Positions 8,421-16,800 of a DNA stretch of 26,415 nt are shown here, one piece after another. The translations under genes and the position numbers were made by a program. The DNA is from Kiritimatiellia bacterium (GTDB lineage Bacteria; Verrucomicrobiota; Kiritimatiellia; RFP12; UBA1067). The number at the start of each line of letters is the position of its first letter. Within the stretch, counting starts at the first letter, position 1. Under the pieces are notes generated by a model. That model had not been told where the DNA came from. It did not search any database and was given only the letters and a program-made list of their open reading frames with translations. The stretch covers positions 1-26,415 of the forward strand of contig JAEDMC010000010.1 in NCBI GenBank assembly GCA_016303225.1, in the 5' to 3' direction.

Positions 8421-10223
8421 ATGACATACATTGATTATATCGAGATTGATAACTTCAAGGGCCTTGGCGAGAAAGTCCGGGTGGATTTGGGGAATCCGAG
8501 TGTCTTGATTGGCCCCAATAACGCCGGCAAGACGACGGTGCTTCAAGCATTGTCTTTGTGGGGAAGGGCGGTGCGAGCCTGGCTGGAGAAGAAGGGGAGC
8601 GGACACATGAAGGGCAAGCGGGATGGTGTCGGCATCAATCGTCTGCTGATTATGGACATTCCCGTGAAGGAGACTCGTTATTTTTGGAACGGAACACGTA
8701 TTCGCACGGGGAACAAGCCGATTGTGTTTTCAATTTGTGTGGGAATCCGCTTGCCCGGCGGAGAGACAAAGCCGTTGTGCATGGAGTTTACCTATCATGA
8801 TACGGAAAGCCTGTATGCGAAGCCGGCAGATGCGCATTATGGTGACCCGCGACTGATGGAGACGGCAAGGCGGATTGAGTTTAACTTGCTTTATCCGATG
8901 TCAGGACTTGCGTCTGGTGTTTCCGAGACAACCGAAGAGACACGGTTGCCGGATGGTCGGGTCAACGTTTTGCTGGGACAAGGTCAGACAGCACAAGTCC
9001 TGCGCAATCTTTGCTACAAGGTTTGGGAGACTTCCCAAGACGATTGGAAGCGTATTTGCGAAATCATGGAGCGTATGTTCTGCTATCGTTTGGGTGAGCC
9101 GAGATACGATGAGTCTCGCGGTACGCTTTCGCTGACATATCGGCAATTCAATATGAGCGAAGATTTGGAACTCGTTCTTGCCGGGCGCGGGGTGCAGCAG
9201 ATGCTGCTGATTTTGGCGTACCTCTATTCTCACAAAGGAGGGATCCTCATGATTGACGAGCCGGATGCACATCTTGAGATTCTGAGACAGAAGCAAGTGT
9301 TTGTGATTCTGAAGGATGTTGCCGACGAGACTCGTTGCCAGATTGTCATTGCTACGCATTCGGAGGTTATCCTTGGTGAGGCCATGGCCACGAACTTGAC
9401 GAGCATCGTTAACGGCAGGTCGACGAATCTTTCTTTGGAGAAGGATATCCAGATGACGCTAAAGAGTCTTGGCGTTGAGCATTACTACAACGCCCAAGTC
9501 ATGAAGCGATTGCTGATTGTTGAGGGTAGTACGGATGTCGAAATGTTACGCGCATTCGCCAAGAAGATTGATCATCCCGTTAAGGACATTCTGGAAGGCC
9601 CCATTTTTACATTCTACACGCAAGATGTCAATCCGCGTGAGACTCCGAGTGATCGGATTGAGAAGATGACCATTGAAGGACTTGATTATCGCCAGTATGC
9701 CTCAACGCTCAAACACCTTGTGCCAGAACTTCGGACGATTGCTGTGTTGGACAGTGATGGCAAGAAGGTTAAAGACGAGGTTCTAAACGCGGACTTCAAG
9801 ATTGTACGGTGGAAGCGCTACGAACAGGAGAATTATTTCATCACGCCAGATCGGCTGGCGGCGTTCATCAAAGAACTTGTACGCGAGCAAGAGGGAGATC
9901 TCTTTGCGATGACGCCGCAGTGTGATTTAGACATTGCAGCAGCAATAGACAAGGCGTTGGCCGAATATGTGTTCGAGGGTGATGTGACAAAAGTGGGCGA
10001 ATATCACAGTGCGACGGCGACCATTAAGGAAAAACTTTTCGCACCCGTTAAGGCAAGCGGATTTGCAGAGGTCGTCTTTGAAGAGTTCGCACGATTGCGG
10101 GGAGCGTCCGTCCTTCTGAACAAGGGCGGCTACTATAAGATGATCGCTGCGCTGACTCCTGAACAAGTTCCGCAAGAGGTCCGCGACAAACTCGATGCGG
10201 TCTATGAGATGATGAAGAGGTAA
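8421..10223 (+). CDS. OLD-family ATPase with TOPRIM nuclease domain
   Basis: A 600-residue AAA_15/ABC-type ATPase followed by a TOPRIM domain. Walker A GPNNAGKT is at 31-38, the signature-like loop AGRGVQQ is around 254-260, and Walker B LMIDEPDAH contains D279-E280. The conserved His lies in ATHSE. TOPRIM motifs follow: E368 in LLIVEGSTD, and D444/D446 in VLDSDGK. OLD proteins are DNA nucleases controlled by nucleotide binding, and related ones act in anti-phage systems such as Gabija (GajA), PARIS-like systems and P2 Old. It lies 19 bp after the methylase and 5 bp before an unknown gene that may be its partner. It is visibly less G+C-rich than the flanking helicase genes. Separate cargo is more likely than a core part of the DISARM-like machinery, but that is inference. 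Confidence 0.88.
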   Translation: MTYIDYIEIDNFKGLGEKVRVDLGNPSVLIGPNNAGKTTVLQALSLWGRAVRAWLEKKGSGHMKGKRDGVGINRLLIMDIPVKETRYFWNGTRIRTGNKPIVFSICVGIRLPGGETKPLCMEFTYHDTESLYAKPADAHYGDPRLMETARRIEFNLLYPMSGLASGVSETTEETRLPDGRVNVLLGQGQTAQVLRNLCYKVWETSQDDWKRICEIMERMFCYRLGEPRYDESRGTLSLTYRQFNMSEDLELVLAGRGVQQMLLILAYLYSHKGGILMIDEPDAHLEILRQKQVFVILKDVADETRCQIVIATHSEVILGEAMATNLTSIVNGRSTNLSLEKDIQMTLKSLGVEHYYNAQVMKRLLIVEGSTDVEMLRAFAKKIDHPVKDILEGPIFTFYTQDVNPRETPSDRIEKMTIEGLDYRQYASTLKHLVPELRTIAVLDSDGKKVKDEVLNADFKIVRWKRYEQENYFITPDRLAAFIKELVREQEGDLFAMTPQCDLDIAAAIDKALAEYVFEGDVTKVGEYHSATATIKEKLFAPVKASGFAEVVFEEFARLRGASVLLNKGGYYKMIAALTPEQVPQEVRDKLDAVYEMMKR

Positions 10224-10228
10224 TAGAT

Positions 10229-10954
10229 ATGGCAAGTACGTCGTGGATGAAGAACAAGGACGACCGCGCAGTGGCGCTGGCCGAATATCGCAGACTTCGG
10301 GCCTTGACGGCGCGTGAAGTCGCTGAGGTGATGCAGCCGATGTTGGGGTCTGATAATGCTGCGCTTAAGTCGGCGGCGCATCGCCTTTACGATGGCGTCA
10401 CCCCGAGAGAAGGGTACGAGGAAGGCGAGAACCACGAAGCTGAGAATACGTTGATTCTTGACTATGCGTTGCTCCTCAATGATCGGGTCGGCCCGTCGCC
10501 TCGAAGACAGTACATTGATAAGTACGCCGATTCCGAAGATGTCGAGAAGCGTGAAGTCGCCGAGGTCATGAGTCGCTATCGCTTTACGTTGCTCCGCCCC
10601 GTCAAGTCTCGCAAGGGGTTAGGGGTGAAGTGTGTTGATCTGTTGGCCCAGCAGGAGGTGGTCTTGGTTGATGTCGCGGGTAGCGAGCATTTCCATGAGG
10701 GCTGCGGTGAAGTTTACGCGACGGGGCTCGTGCCGTTTTGCGACCCGTCGTGGAATTGCTTCATGGATACTGGTGCGCTTATGACGATACCCGACATCTT
10801 CAGACCGAATGACGTTGCGCAATTACTGGTCGACCTTGAGGTTACGCGACGTCAGCCGCTTGTGCTTGCCGAAAACGAGCAGCCCAAGCTTGCCGCCGTG
10901 GCGTTTAAGCTCGCTTACGAGGCCCAGACGCTGTGCCAGATGCGGTATCGGTAG
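10229..10954 (+). CDS. Uncharacterised 241-residue protein, probably partner of the OLD-type ATPase
   Basis: I do not recognise this protein. It is soluble-looking, with no signal peptide or membrane segment. A charged helical N-terminus (about 10-75) carries two EVAEVM stretches, near 30 and near 110. A middle part (about 120-185) of alternating hydrophobic strands contains Cys-rich GCGEVYATGLVPFCDPSWNC. A helical C-terminus follows. The start ATG 10229 is preceded by AAGAGG (10215-10220) at 8 bases and lies 5 bases after the stop of the OLD-type gene, so the two are translationally linked. A small gene directly after an OLD-type ATPase is often its effector or regulator, as in two-gene toxin-like systems. 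That role is inferred from position only. Confidence 0.72.
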   Translation: MASTSWMKNKDDRAVALAEYRRLRALTAREVAEVMQPMLGSDNAALKSAAHRLYDGVTPREGYEEGENHEAENTLILDYALLLNDRVGPSPRRQYIDKYADSEDVEKREVAEVMSRYRFTLLRPVKSRKGLGVKCVDLLAQQEVVLVDVAGSEHFHEGCGEVYATGLVPFCDPSWNCFMDTGALMTIPDIFRPNDVAQLLVDLEVTRRQPLVLAENEQPKLAAVAFKLAYEAQTLCQMRYR

Positions 10955-10956
10955 CT

Positions 10957-11023
10957 GGGAGTGGCCGATGGGACGGCTGCGGGAATGGCCGATGGGACGG
11001 CCATTGACAGCACTCGGATGATG
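10957..11023. repeat. Tandem REP-like elements upstream of the transposase
   Basis: Two 22-base units, 10957-10978 and 10981-11002, differ at two positions and repeat with a 24-base period. The second forms TGGCCG/CGGCCA around loop ATGGGA (10986-11003) and continues into the tail ACAGCACTCGGATGATG (11007-11023), giving a full 38-nt element. GGAG stands directly before the first TGGCCG. REP palindromes beside their transposase gene are the usual arrangement for REP-associated transposases. Confidence 0.75.
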
Positions 11024-11032
11024 GGGGAGATT

Positions 11033-12103
11033 ATGCCAACGCAAGCGTCAACTGAAAAACTGACGAAGGCCACCATGAAGCGGCTGAAGGGGTTCGATTA
11101 TTCGAAGCCCTACTTCTACATGGTGACGCTGAAGCGGGTCAAGGGCTTGCGGCCGTTTTGCGAGATTACGAAGGAGAAGGAGCCGCCGAAAGATGCGAAG
11201 GGGCGGGTGCGGTATTTGGTTGCCAATGAGCTGACGGCGGCATTTGCGCGGGTGATTCGCGAGTTTCATACGAAGTGGTGGGGGCTTTGGCCGATTGACT
11301 GCTTCATCGTGATGCCCGATCATATTCACCTGCTGATTCACATCAAAGACACAGGCGACCAGCTGGCGCTCGGCAAGTATGTTTACCAGTTGATGAAGGC
11401 GCTTGCGGTGGTTTACTGGAAGACCCTGGGCGGATGGGACCGCCCGGACAGCACTCAGATGAAGAGCGGGACCTCTAGCGATCTGGGTGTTGTGTTGCCC
11501 GCCCCGTCGGGCAACATTCCCCCTCCCGCCCCGTCGGGCAAACTGCCGCCGATCTTCGCGCGCGATTGGCACGATTGGATCGTGAAGAAAGACGGCCAGC
11601 TCGCGGCGTTTACGCGCTACATTCGCGAGAACCCTGAGCGGGCTTGGCTGAGACAGCAGAACCGACAGTATTTCGGCAAGGTTCACAAGGTCAACTTCTT
11701 GGGGCATGAGTGGTTTGCCTACGGCAATTTGGCGATTCTCGAGCTTCCCGTCTTGAAGGCCGTCAAAGGCCATCGCGCGACAAAGCCCGGCTCGGCCGAG
11801 TGGCGTACGCTGGTTGACGACTGCGCCCGCATCGGCCCTGGCGGCGCGGGCGTCGGAACCTTCATGAGCCTACTGGAAAAGGAATGCGGCAACGCCATTG
11901 CCGCCGCTGGCGGCAAGTGGGTGGTGCTTTCGCCTGAAGGCTTTCACGATCGCTGGCATCCGAGCCGGCAATACGAGAAGTATTGCGCAGAAGGGCGCAT
12001 GCTCTTCTTGTCGCTTTACCCGGTGATGGATCGGCTCCCGACCAAGCAGGAACTTTACCAGCGCTGCCACGAGATGGGCGACATCGCGGTAAATGGGTTA
12101 TAA
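11033..12103 (+). CDS. REP-associated tyrosine transposase (Y1_Tnp/IS200-like) with extra C-terminal domain
   Basis: A 356-residue HUH single-strand transposase relative. The HxH metal motif is in IVMPDHIHLL (near 95), and the likely nucleophile is the Tyr of FTRYIRENPERAWL (near 205), a typical RAYT context. It probably cuts and joins REP-like hairpins, several of which lie upstream of and inside the gene. The region around residues 132-170 is a Pro/Ser/Gly-rich insert made of such elements (LPAPSGN, PPAPSGK). After the transposase core, about 130 residues form a separate part (GVGTFMSLLEKECGNAIAAAGG...GRMLFLSLYP) that resembles a DprA/SLOG-type Rossmann fold. Start 11033 follows GGGGGAG at about 4 bases. 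GTG 10961 in the same frame is possible but would translate the repeats. No terminal repeats of a complete insertion sequence were found. Confidence 0.82.
   Translation: MPTQASTEKLTKATMKRLKGFDYSKPYFYMVTLKRVKGLRPFCEITKEKEPPKDAKGRVRYLVANELTAAFARVIREFHTKWWGLWPIDCFIVMPDHIHLLIHIKDTGDQLALGKYVYQLMKALAVVYWKTLGGWDRPDSTQMKSGTSSDLGVVLPAPSGNIPPPAPSGKLPPIFARDWHDWIVKKDGQLAAFTRYIRENPERAWLRQQNRQYFGKVHKVNFLGHEWFAYGNLAILELPVLKAVKGHRATKPGSAEWRTLVDDCARIGPGGAGVGTFMSLLEKECGNAIAAAGGKWVVLSPEGFHDRWHPSRQYEKYCAEGRMLFLSLYPVMDRLPTKQELYQRCHEMGDIAVNGL
11427..11464. repeat. 38-nt REP-like element inside the transposase gene
   Basis: The stem GGGCGG/CCGCCC (11428-11433, 11440-11445) closes the loop ATGGGA, the same loop as at 10992. 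It is followed after two bases by the tail ACAGCACTCAGATGA (11448-11462). Hairpin-to-tail spacing and total length equal those of the copies at 2370 and 10986. It encodes RPDSTQMK, in a different reading phase from the copies in drmD and the methylase, which marks it as a DNA-level repeat. Confidence 0.72.
11494..11538. repeat. Two further REP-like hairpins in tandem inside the transposase gene
   Basis: GTTGCCCG/CGGGCAAC (11494-11501, 11508-11515) is a perfect 8-bp stem with the 6-base loop CCCCGT. A second copy, CCCG/CGGG with the same loop, lies at 11525-11538, giving a 27-base period. They encode the repeated peptide PAPSG(N/K). Neither carries the ACAGSACTCGGATGA tail. Confidence 0.7.
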
Positions 12104-12107
12104 TATT
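12094..12107 (+). promoter_or_regulatory. TGGGTTATAATATT element upstream of the AlbA_2 gene
   Basis: A consensus -10 hexamer TATAAT (12099-12104) overlaps the stop codon of the transposase and lies 18-23 bases before ATG 12122. The same 14 bases recur at 13778-13791, before the next gene. No -35 hexamer is visible at 17 bases, so this may be a weak internal promoter or simply a direct repeat flanking the AlbA_2 gene. Confidence 0.4.
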
Positions 12108-12121
12108 AGAGGAGAAATTTT

Positions 12122-13765
12122 ATGGCGTTACCTGTAAACATTGACGACCTTGTTAACCACCGCAAGGTGGAGTGGGCGAGGATCGAGTACAAGGAAGGGG
12201 GGAACCCTGAAAAGGTGTTGCACACGATTTGCGCGTTTGCGAACGACATTGACAATTGGGGCGGCGGGTATGTCATCTTGGGCGTTGCGGAGAAGGACGG
12301 TAAGCCGGTGTTCCCGGTGAAGGGGTTGAGTGAGAACGAGATAGATGCGATTAACAAGGAGTTGCTTGAGAAGTGTCATTTGCTTGATCCCTTGTACTTG
12401 CCAGTTGTGGAGCCAGTTGAATTCGACGGCAAGCAGCTGTTGGTGATTTGGGTTCCGGGCGGGCCGGAGCGTCCGTACAAGTGTCCTGTTGCAATCCGTA
12501 AGGATGCGAAGTCGGAGAAGGCCTATTATATCCGTAAGATGGCCAGTACGGTCAGGGCGTCGCGGATAGATGAGAAGGCGTTGTTTGAGTTGGCTGGCGA
12601 TGTGCCGTTTGATGATCGCCCCAATGTCCACGCCGATGTCGCAGACCTCAAGGTCAACCTTATGGCGGATTATCTCCGTGAGGTCAAGAGCGATCTTTAT
12701 CCGGCTGCCGAGTCAATGACGCCGCTTGACTTGGCGCGAAACATGCGACTGGTTGCCGGTCCTGACGAAATGTGTAAGCCAATCAACGTGGGTTTGCTCT
12801 TCTTCAATCCGCATCCGGAGAACTTCTTTCGGTGTGCGCGGATTGAGGTCGTTGACAAGCCAGATCCGACGGGACAGGGAATGTCCGAAAAGACGTTCTC
12901 TGGTCCTTTGCATATCCAGTTGCGCGAGGCGCTGGCACATATCAAGAACTACGTCCTTCAGGAGCGGATCTTCAAACATGATGACCGAGCCGAGGCCGAC
13001 CGCTTCTGGAACTATCCCTATCGGGCGGTCGAGGAGGCTTTGGCGAACGCCGTCTATCATAAGTCGTATCGGACGCCCGAGCCGATTGTCGTGACGATCA
13101 CCCCGGAACAGATGGAGATTTCGAGTCTGCCTGGACCGGACCGCTCGATTTCCGATGAGGATTTGAAGAACTTTCACCTCGTCAGCAAACAGTATCGGAA
13201 TCGCCGTATCGGTGATTTTCTAAAGGAACTGGACTTGGTTGAGGGGCGCAATACGGGTGTCCCCGTGATTGTCAATGCGATGCGAGGCAATCAGTCTCCC
13301 GATCCGATTTTTAGTACACCTGTGACCCGTGCGTGGTTCTCGGTTATCTTACCGGTGCATCCGGCGTTTAAGCAGGGGATGTTTAATGGACTTGAAACTT
13401 CGCAGAAAATTGCGCTGAAAAAGCAAGGGCCTCTCGGTGTTGATAATTTGCCGAAATTCGGGAAAGGCGTTAGCATAACCGCAGAAGAGGAGCTTTGTCT
13501 TGTTGCGGACAGGTTGAAGGATGCTTGGAAGATTTCGCAGGAAATTTCGCAGAAAAACCTTTCTGCGAAATCACTTACCCGGTGGTCTCGTATTGTTCAG
13601 GCGATTTTGCGGGATGGGTCTGTTACGGCTTTGAGATTGGCTCAACAGTTGCATGCGACCTATCGCACAATCCAGTCTGATATGAGGATTTTGAAGACCT
13701 TAGAGGTAATTCGCAGGGATGGCCCAGACAAGGGTGGCAAGTGGATCGTTACCTTGAAGATATAA
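12122..13765 (+). CDS. AlbA_2 / HATPase_c_4 domain protein (COG2865-type, Schlafen-like)
   Basis: A 547-residue protein with an N-terminal AlbA_2 (divergent AAA_4) domain, residues about 15-140 (ARIEYKEGG, FANDIDNWGGGYVILGV, AYYIRKMASTVRA). A GHKL-type HATPase_c_4 region follows at about 300-420, with PYRAVEEALANAVYHKSYR as the ATP-binding N box. The C-terminal ~80 residues (VTALRLAQQLHATYRTIQSDMRIL) look like a winged helix-turn-helix. Between them, near 420-485, is a repeat-rich linker (ISQEISQKNLSAKS). Such proteins are often called transcriptional regulators, and related ones occur with defence systems; the actual reaction is unknown. ATG 12122 has a strong site AGAGGAG at 7 bases. The gene is flanked by the 14-base direct repeat TGGGTTATAATATT, so it may be a separate module or separately expressed. 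Confidence 0.85.
   Translation: MALPVNIDDLVNHRKVEWARIEYKEGGNPEKVLHTICAFANDIDNWGGGYVILGVAEKDGKPVFPVKGLSENEIDAINKELLEKCHLLDPLYLPVVEPVEFDGKQLLVIWVPGGPERPYKCPVAIRKDAKSEKAYYIRKMASTVRASRIDEKALFELAGDVPFDDRPNVHADVADLKVNLMADYLREVKSDLYPAAESMTPLDLARNMRLVAGPDEMCKPINVGLLFFNPHPENFFRCARIEVVDKPDPTGQGMSEKTFSGPLHIQLREALAHIKNYVLQERIFKHDDRAEADRFWNYPYRAVEEALANAVYHKSYRTPEPIVVTITPEQMEISSLPGPDRSISDEDLKNFHLVSKQYRNRRIGDFLKELDLVEGRNTGVPVIVNAMRGNQSPDPIFSTPVTRAWFSVILPVHPAFKQGMFNGLETSQKIALKKQGPLGVDNLPKFGKGVSITAEEELCLVADRLKDAWKISQEISQKNLSAKSLTRWSRIVQAILRDGSVTALRLAQQLHATYRTIQSDMRILKTLEVIRRDGPDKGGKWIVTLKI
13399..13571. repeat. Iterated TTTCGCAGAAA motif, with one inverted copy
   Basis: TTCGCAGAAAA occurs at 13399-13409, TTTCGCAGGAAA at 13533-13544 and TTTCGCAGAAAA at 13545-13556. 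The reverse complement TTTCTGCGAAAT (13560-13571) makes a perfect 12-bp inverted repeat with 13544-13555 around AACC. They encode the (I/T)SQ(E/K) repeats of the linker before the winged helix. Variable repeat linkers are common at this place in COG2865 proteins. Confidence 0.7.
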
Positions 13766-13777
13766 GGAACGACAGCG

Positions 13778-13791
13778 TGGGTTATAATATT
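13778..13791 (+). promoter_or_regulatory. TGGGTTATAATATT element upstream of the helicase-DUF1998 gene
   Basis: This is an exact second copy of the 14 bases at 12094-12107, holding TATAAT 24-29 bases before ATG 13812 in a 46-bp gap. A -10 in both places suggests internal promoters that let the AlbA_2 gene and the downstream helicases be expressed apart from the long upstream transcript. A -35 is not evident. Confidence 0.4.
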
Positions 13792-13811
13792 TGTAGTTGG
13801 GAAGTGTTGAT

Positions 13812-16800
13812 ATGATTCCGACAATCGTAGGACGACAGCTTGAGGCGCGGTTTGAGAATTTGCTCAAAACGCAGTTCCGGGTTCGGCCGGACGGGGGCTT
13901 TCGCCACCTGTGGGAGGACTTCTTTGCGGATCCGAGTCGGCTGATCAAGGGGCCGTATCTTCAGCTTCCGCTGCCGTTCCGGAAATCGGCGGACGAGTCG
14001 GAGCTGACGCGGTTCGCCCCGGCGATTGCCAAGCTGCCGTTCCCGCCGTACCTTCATCAGGTCAAGAGCTTCGAGCGGGTGCAGAACTTCAAGTCCACGC
14101 TGGTCGCGACCGGCACGGGGTCCGGCAAGACGGAGTGCTTTACCTATCCGATTCTCGCGCATTGCGCCAAGTATGCGAACGACCTTGGCATCCGGGCGAT
14201 TCTCATCTATCCGATGAACGCGCTGGCGACGGATCAGGCGAAGCGCCTGGCGGAGATGGTCTGCACGAACGCGGGACTGAAGGGGGTCCGGATCGGACTG
14301 TACATCGGCGAGTCAAAGGGCAAGTCGGTGCGCAAGGGTGGTGCCAAGCGCTGGCGTGAGGTCGGCTTCGATGCCGCGACGCAGAGCTACCATGTCATCA
14401 CCGACCGTGAGACGATGTTGCGGGAGCCACCGCACATCTTGCTGACGAACTACAAGATGTTGGACTATCTTCTCCTGCGGCCGCGGGAGAAGCACCTGTG
14501 GGATTACAACGACAAGGCCCCGGATGTGCTGAAGTTCCTGGCCGTTGACGAGTTGCACACTTTCGACGGCGCACAGGCGGCAGATCTCGCGTGCTTGCTC
14601 CGGCGTCTCAAGGAGCGTTTGCGGATGCCGGATGCGAAGCTCTGTTGCATCGGCACCTCGGCGACCCTTGGTACGGCGGAGGATGCCAGCCAGCGCATCC
14701 GCGAATACGCGAAGAAGGTGTTCAGTTCGGACTTCCCGCCCGAATCGCTGATCACCGAGGATCGGCTTTCGTTCGATGAAATGGTGGCGCAGGTTCGCCA
14801 GCAAGCCGAGGCCAAGGGCGAGACGGAGACGATCTTTGACGGAGTGTTTCCCAAGGCGCTTTTCAACGAACTCGCGAACAAGACCCGGACAATTGACGAC
14901 TTGGCGAAGGCCTTGAAGAGCCGGGCGGACAACGAGCTTTGGGACGACGCGCCGAATTCGGTGGAAGACTGCGAGGCGAAGATTGTCGATTACTGCGCAG
15001 AACTCTCCGAGACGCGGGCGATCAAGGGACGCGATTATCCCGATGTCAAAATCCAGTATTGGCTTCGCGAGCTGGCAAGGGTGGTTGCGGACGTGCCGCT
15101 CACGGCGGAGGCAGATGGAGAGTGGCATCCGCAGCTGGCGTTTGCCGATGACCTGGAGGATCCCGACAAGCTGATGTCGAAGAATGTCCGCCACTTCCCG
15201 TTGGACAACTGCAATGTCTGTGGTGCGACGGCGTGGATTGGGCTGATCAGCCATGATGGAGAGCGGCTTGAGGGATCGCGTAAGCAGATCTACGATCTTT
15301 ACTTCAGCCATGGAAACGCCGCGGACGTCCGTTTCGTCTATCCGCTCGGGATGGGCGACGAGTCTAAGCTCAGGGCGGGAACGGCGGTCAAGAAGTTCTG
15401 CGGCAAGTGTCGCCGTTTGATGCCGGACGCAGCCACACGGTGTGCTTGCGGACACGAGCATCTGTTGCGCGTAGCGGTCGTGCGGACGGAGGTGCTGCCG
15501 AGTGGCAAGTATTCCGCGCCGTGTCCGTTTTGCGGCGGCGATCATTCCAGGCTGATGATCGGCATGCGGTCGGCGACGATGCTTTCGACCTGCATCTCGA
15601 CGCTGACGACGTCCAAACGCAACGCGGACAAGAAGATCCTGACGTTCAGCGATAACGTACAGGACACCTCTCAGCGTGCTGGATTCTTCGGGGCGCGGAC
15701 CTGGGCGGCGACGTTCCGCGCCCACCTGGCCCAGTATTTCGACTCGCTTGGAGTTTCGGAAATCGGCTACAAGGCCTTTGTCGACGGATTCCCCGCCTAT
15801 CTTGCATCACGGTTCCCGGATGCTCGTGATCAGTTTGCCGAATTGATTCCGCAGGACCTGAAGTGGCTCAATGCCTGGCGTAAGCTCAAAGGAGACGATC
15901 CGCCGGCGCCAAACGAGCAGATTCTGGCGGCCTTTTTCGCGCGGCTCCGCTGGGAGATGGCGATGGAATTCGGCTGCGGGCAGGATCTCGGGCGTACGCT
16001 CAAGCGAACGGGCGTGGCCGTTCTGAAGGTCAAGTTGCCGTCCCTTGAGAACCCTGTGTGGACGACTCTGGCGGATTCCGTCTGCAATGAAACGGAGGCG
16101 TTGCGTGTTTTCGCGCATGCGCCGGAGAAGGTGCGCCAGTGCCTGGAGCTTCTGGCGGAGCGAATGATCCGCAACGGGGCGTTTGACGACGGGGACAGCG
16201 TTTTGCGCGTCGGTGCATTGGCACGTGGCAAGATGCTTTCGATCAACGGTTTGGAGCATCGCGGCATTCAAGTTTACCGAACCAAGGTCTCGGCGAACAT
16301 CGCGGTTCCCGCGTATACGCAGGAGAAGTCGCTGAGGCGTCTCAAGATCATTGATTCGCTTGCGTCGGGACATCCGTTGTCGGAGGCGCTTAGGGAAGCG
16401 GGCTTCAACCTGGACGAGGAATCGCTTGCCGTGCTCTTCGCCGCATTTGAGAAGAACGGACTGGTCTGTAGCTTTGTCTACCATGACATGCTGACGTACT
16501 GGCATCTTCCGATTGATCTGCTGACGGTCGTTCGGCATCCGGAGTCGGCTTCGCAGGAGATGCTGGGCAATCCGTTTCATGAACAGTACCTGCATGGCGA
16601 GATTCACAGGATCAATCCTGCGGAGCATACGGGATTGCTCAATCGTGATGAGCGCGAGGAACTGGAGAACCGGTTTAAGTCCAAGGGGTCGAAGAAGTGG
16701 GATCCGAACCTCATTTCGGCGACGCCGACTCTGGAGATGGGCGTGGACATCGGCGACCTGTCGAGTGTGCTCTTGTGCAGCGTGCCGCCGAACCAGTCCA

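Noticed and set aside
10957..11538. A CRISPR array from the repeated units
   Set aside because: The units are hairpins with irregular spacing, partly within a coding gene, no regular unique spacers, and no cas genes nearby.
11033..12103. A complete IS200/IS605 insertion sequence
   Set aside because: No TnpB or accessory gene and no paired subterminal hairpins with defined ends; features fit a REP-associated transposase gene instead.
12094..13791. The two TATAAT elements as confident sigma-70 promoters
   Set aside because: No -35 hexamer is visible at normal distance; kept only as low-confidence regulatory features and as a direct-repeat observation.
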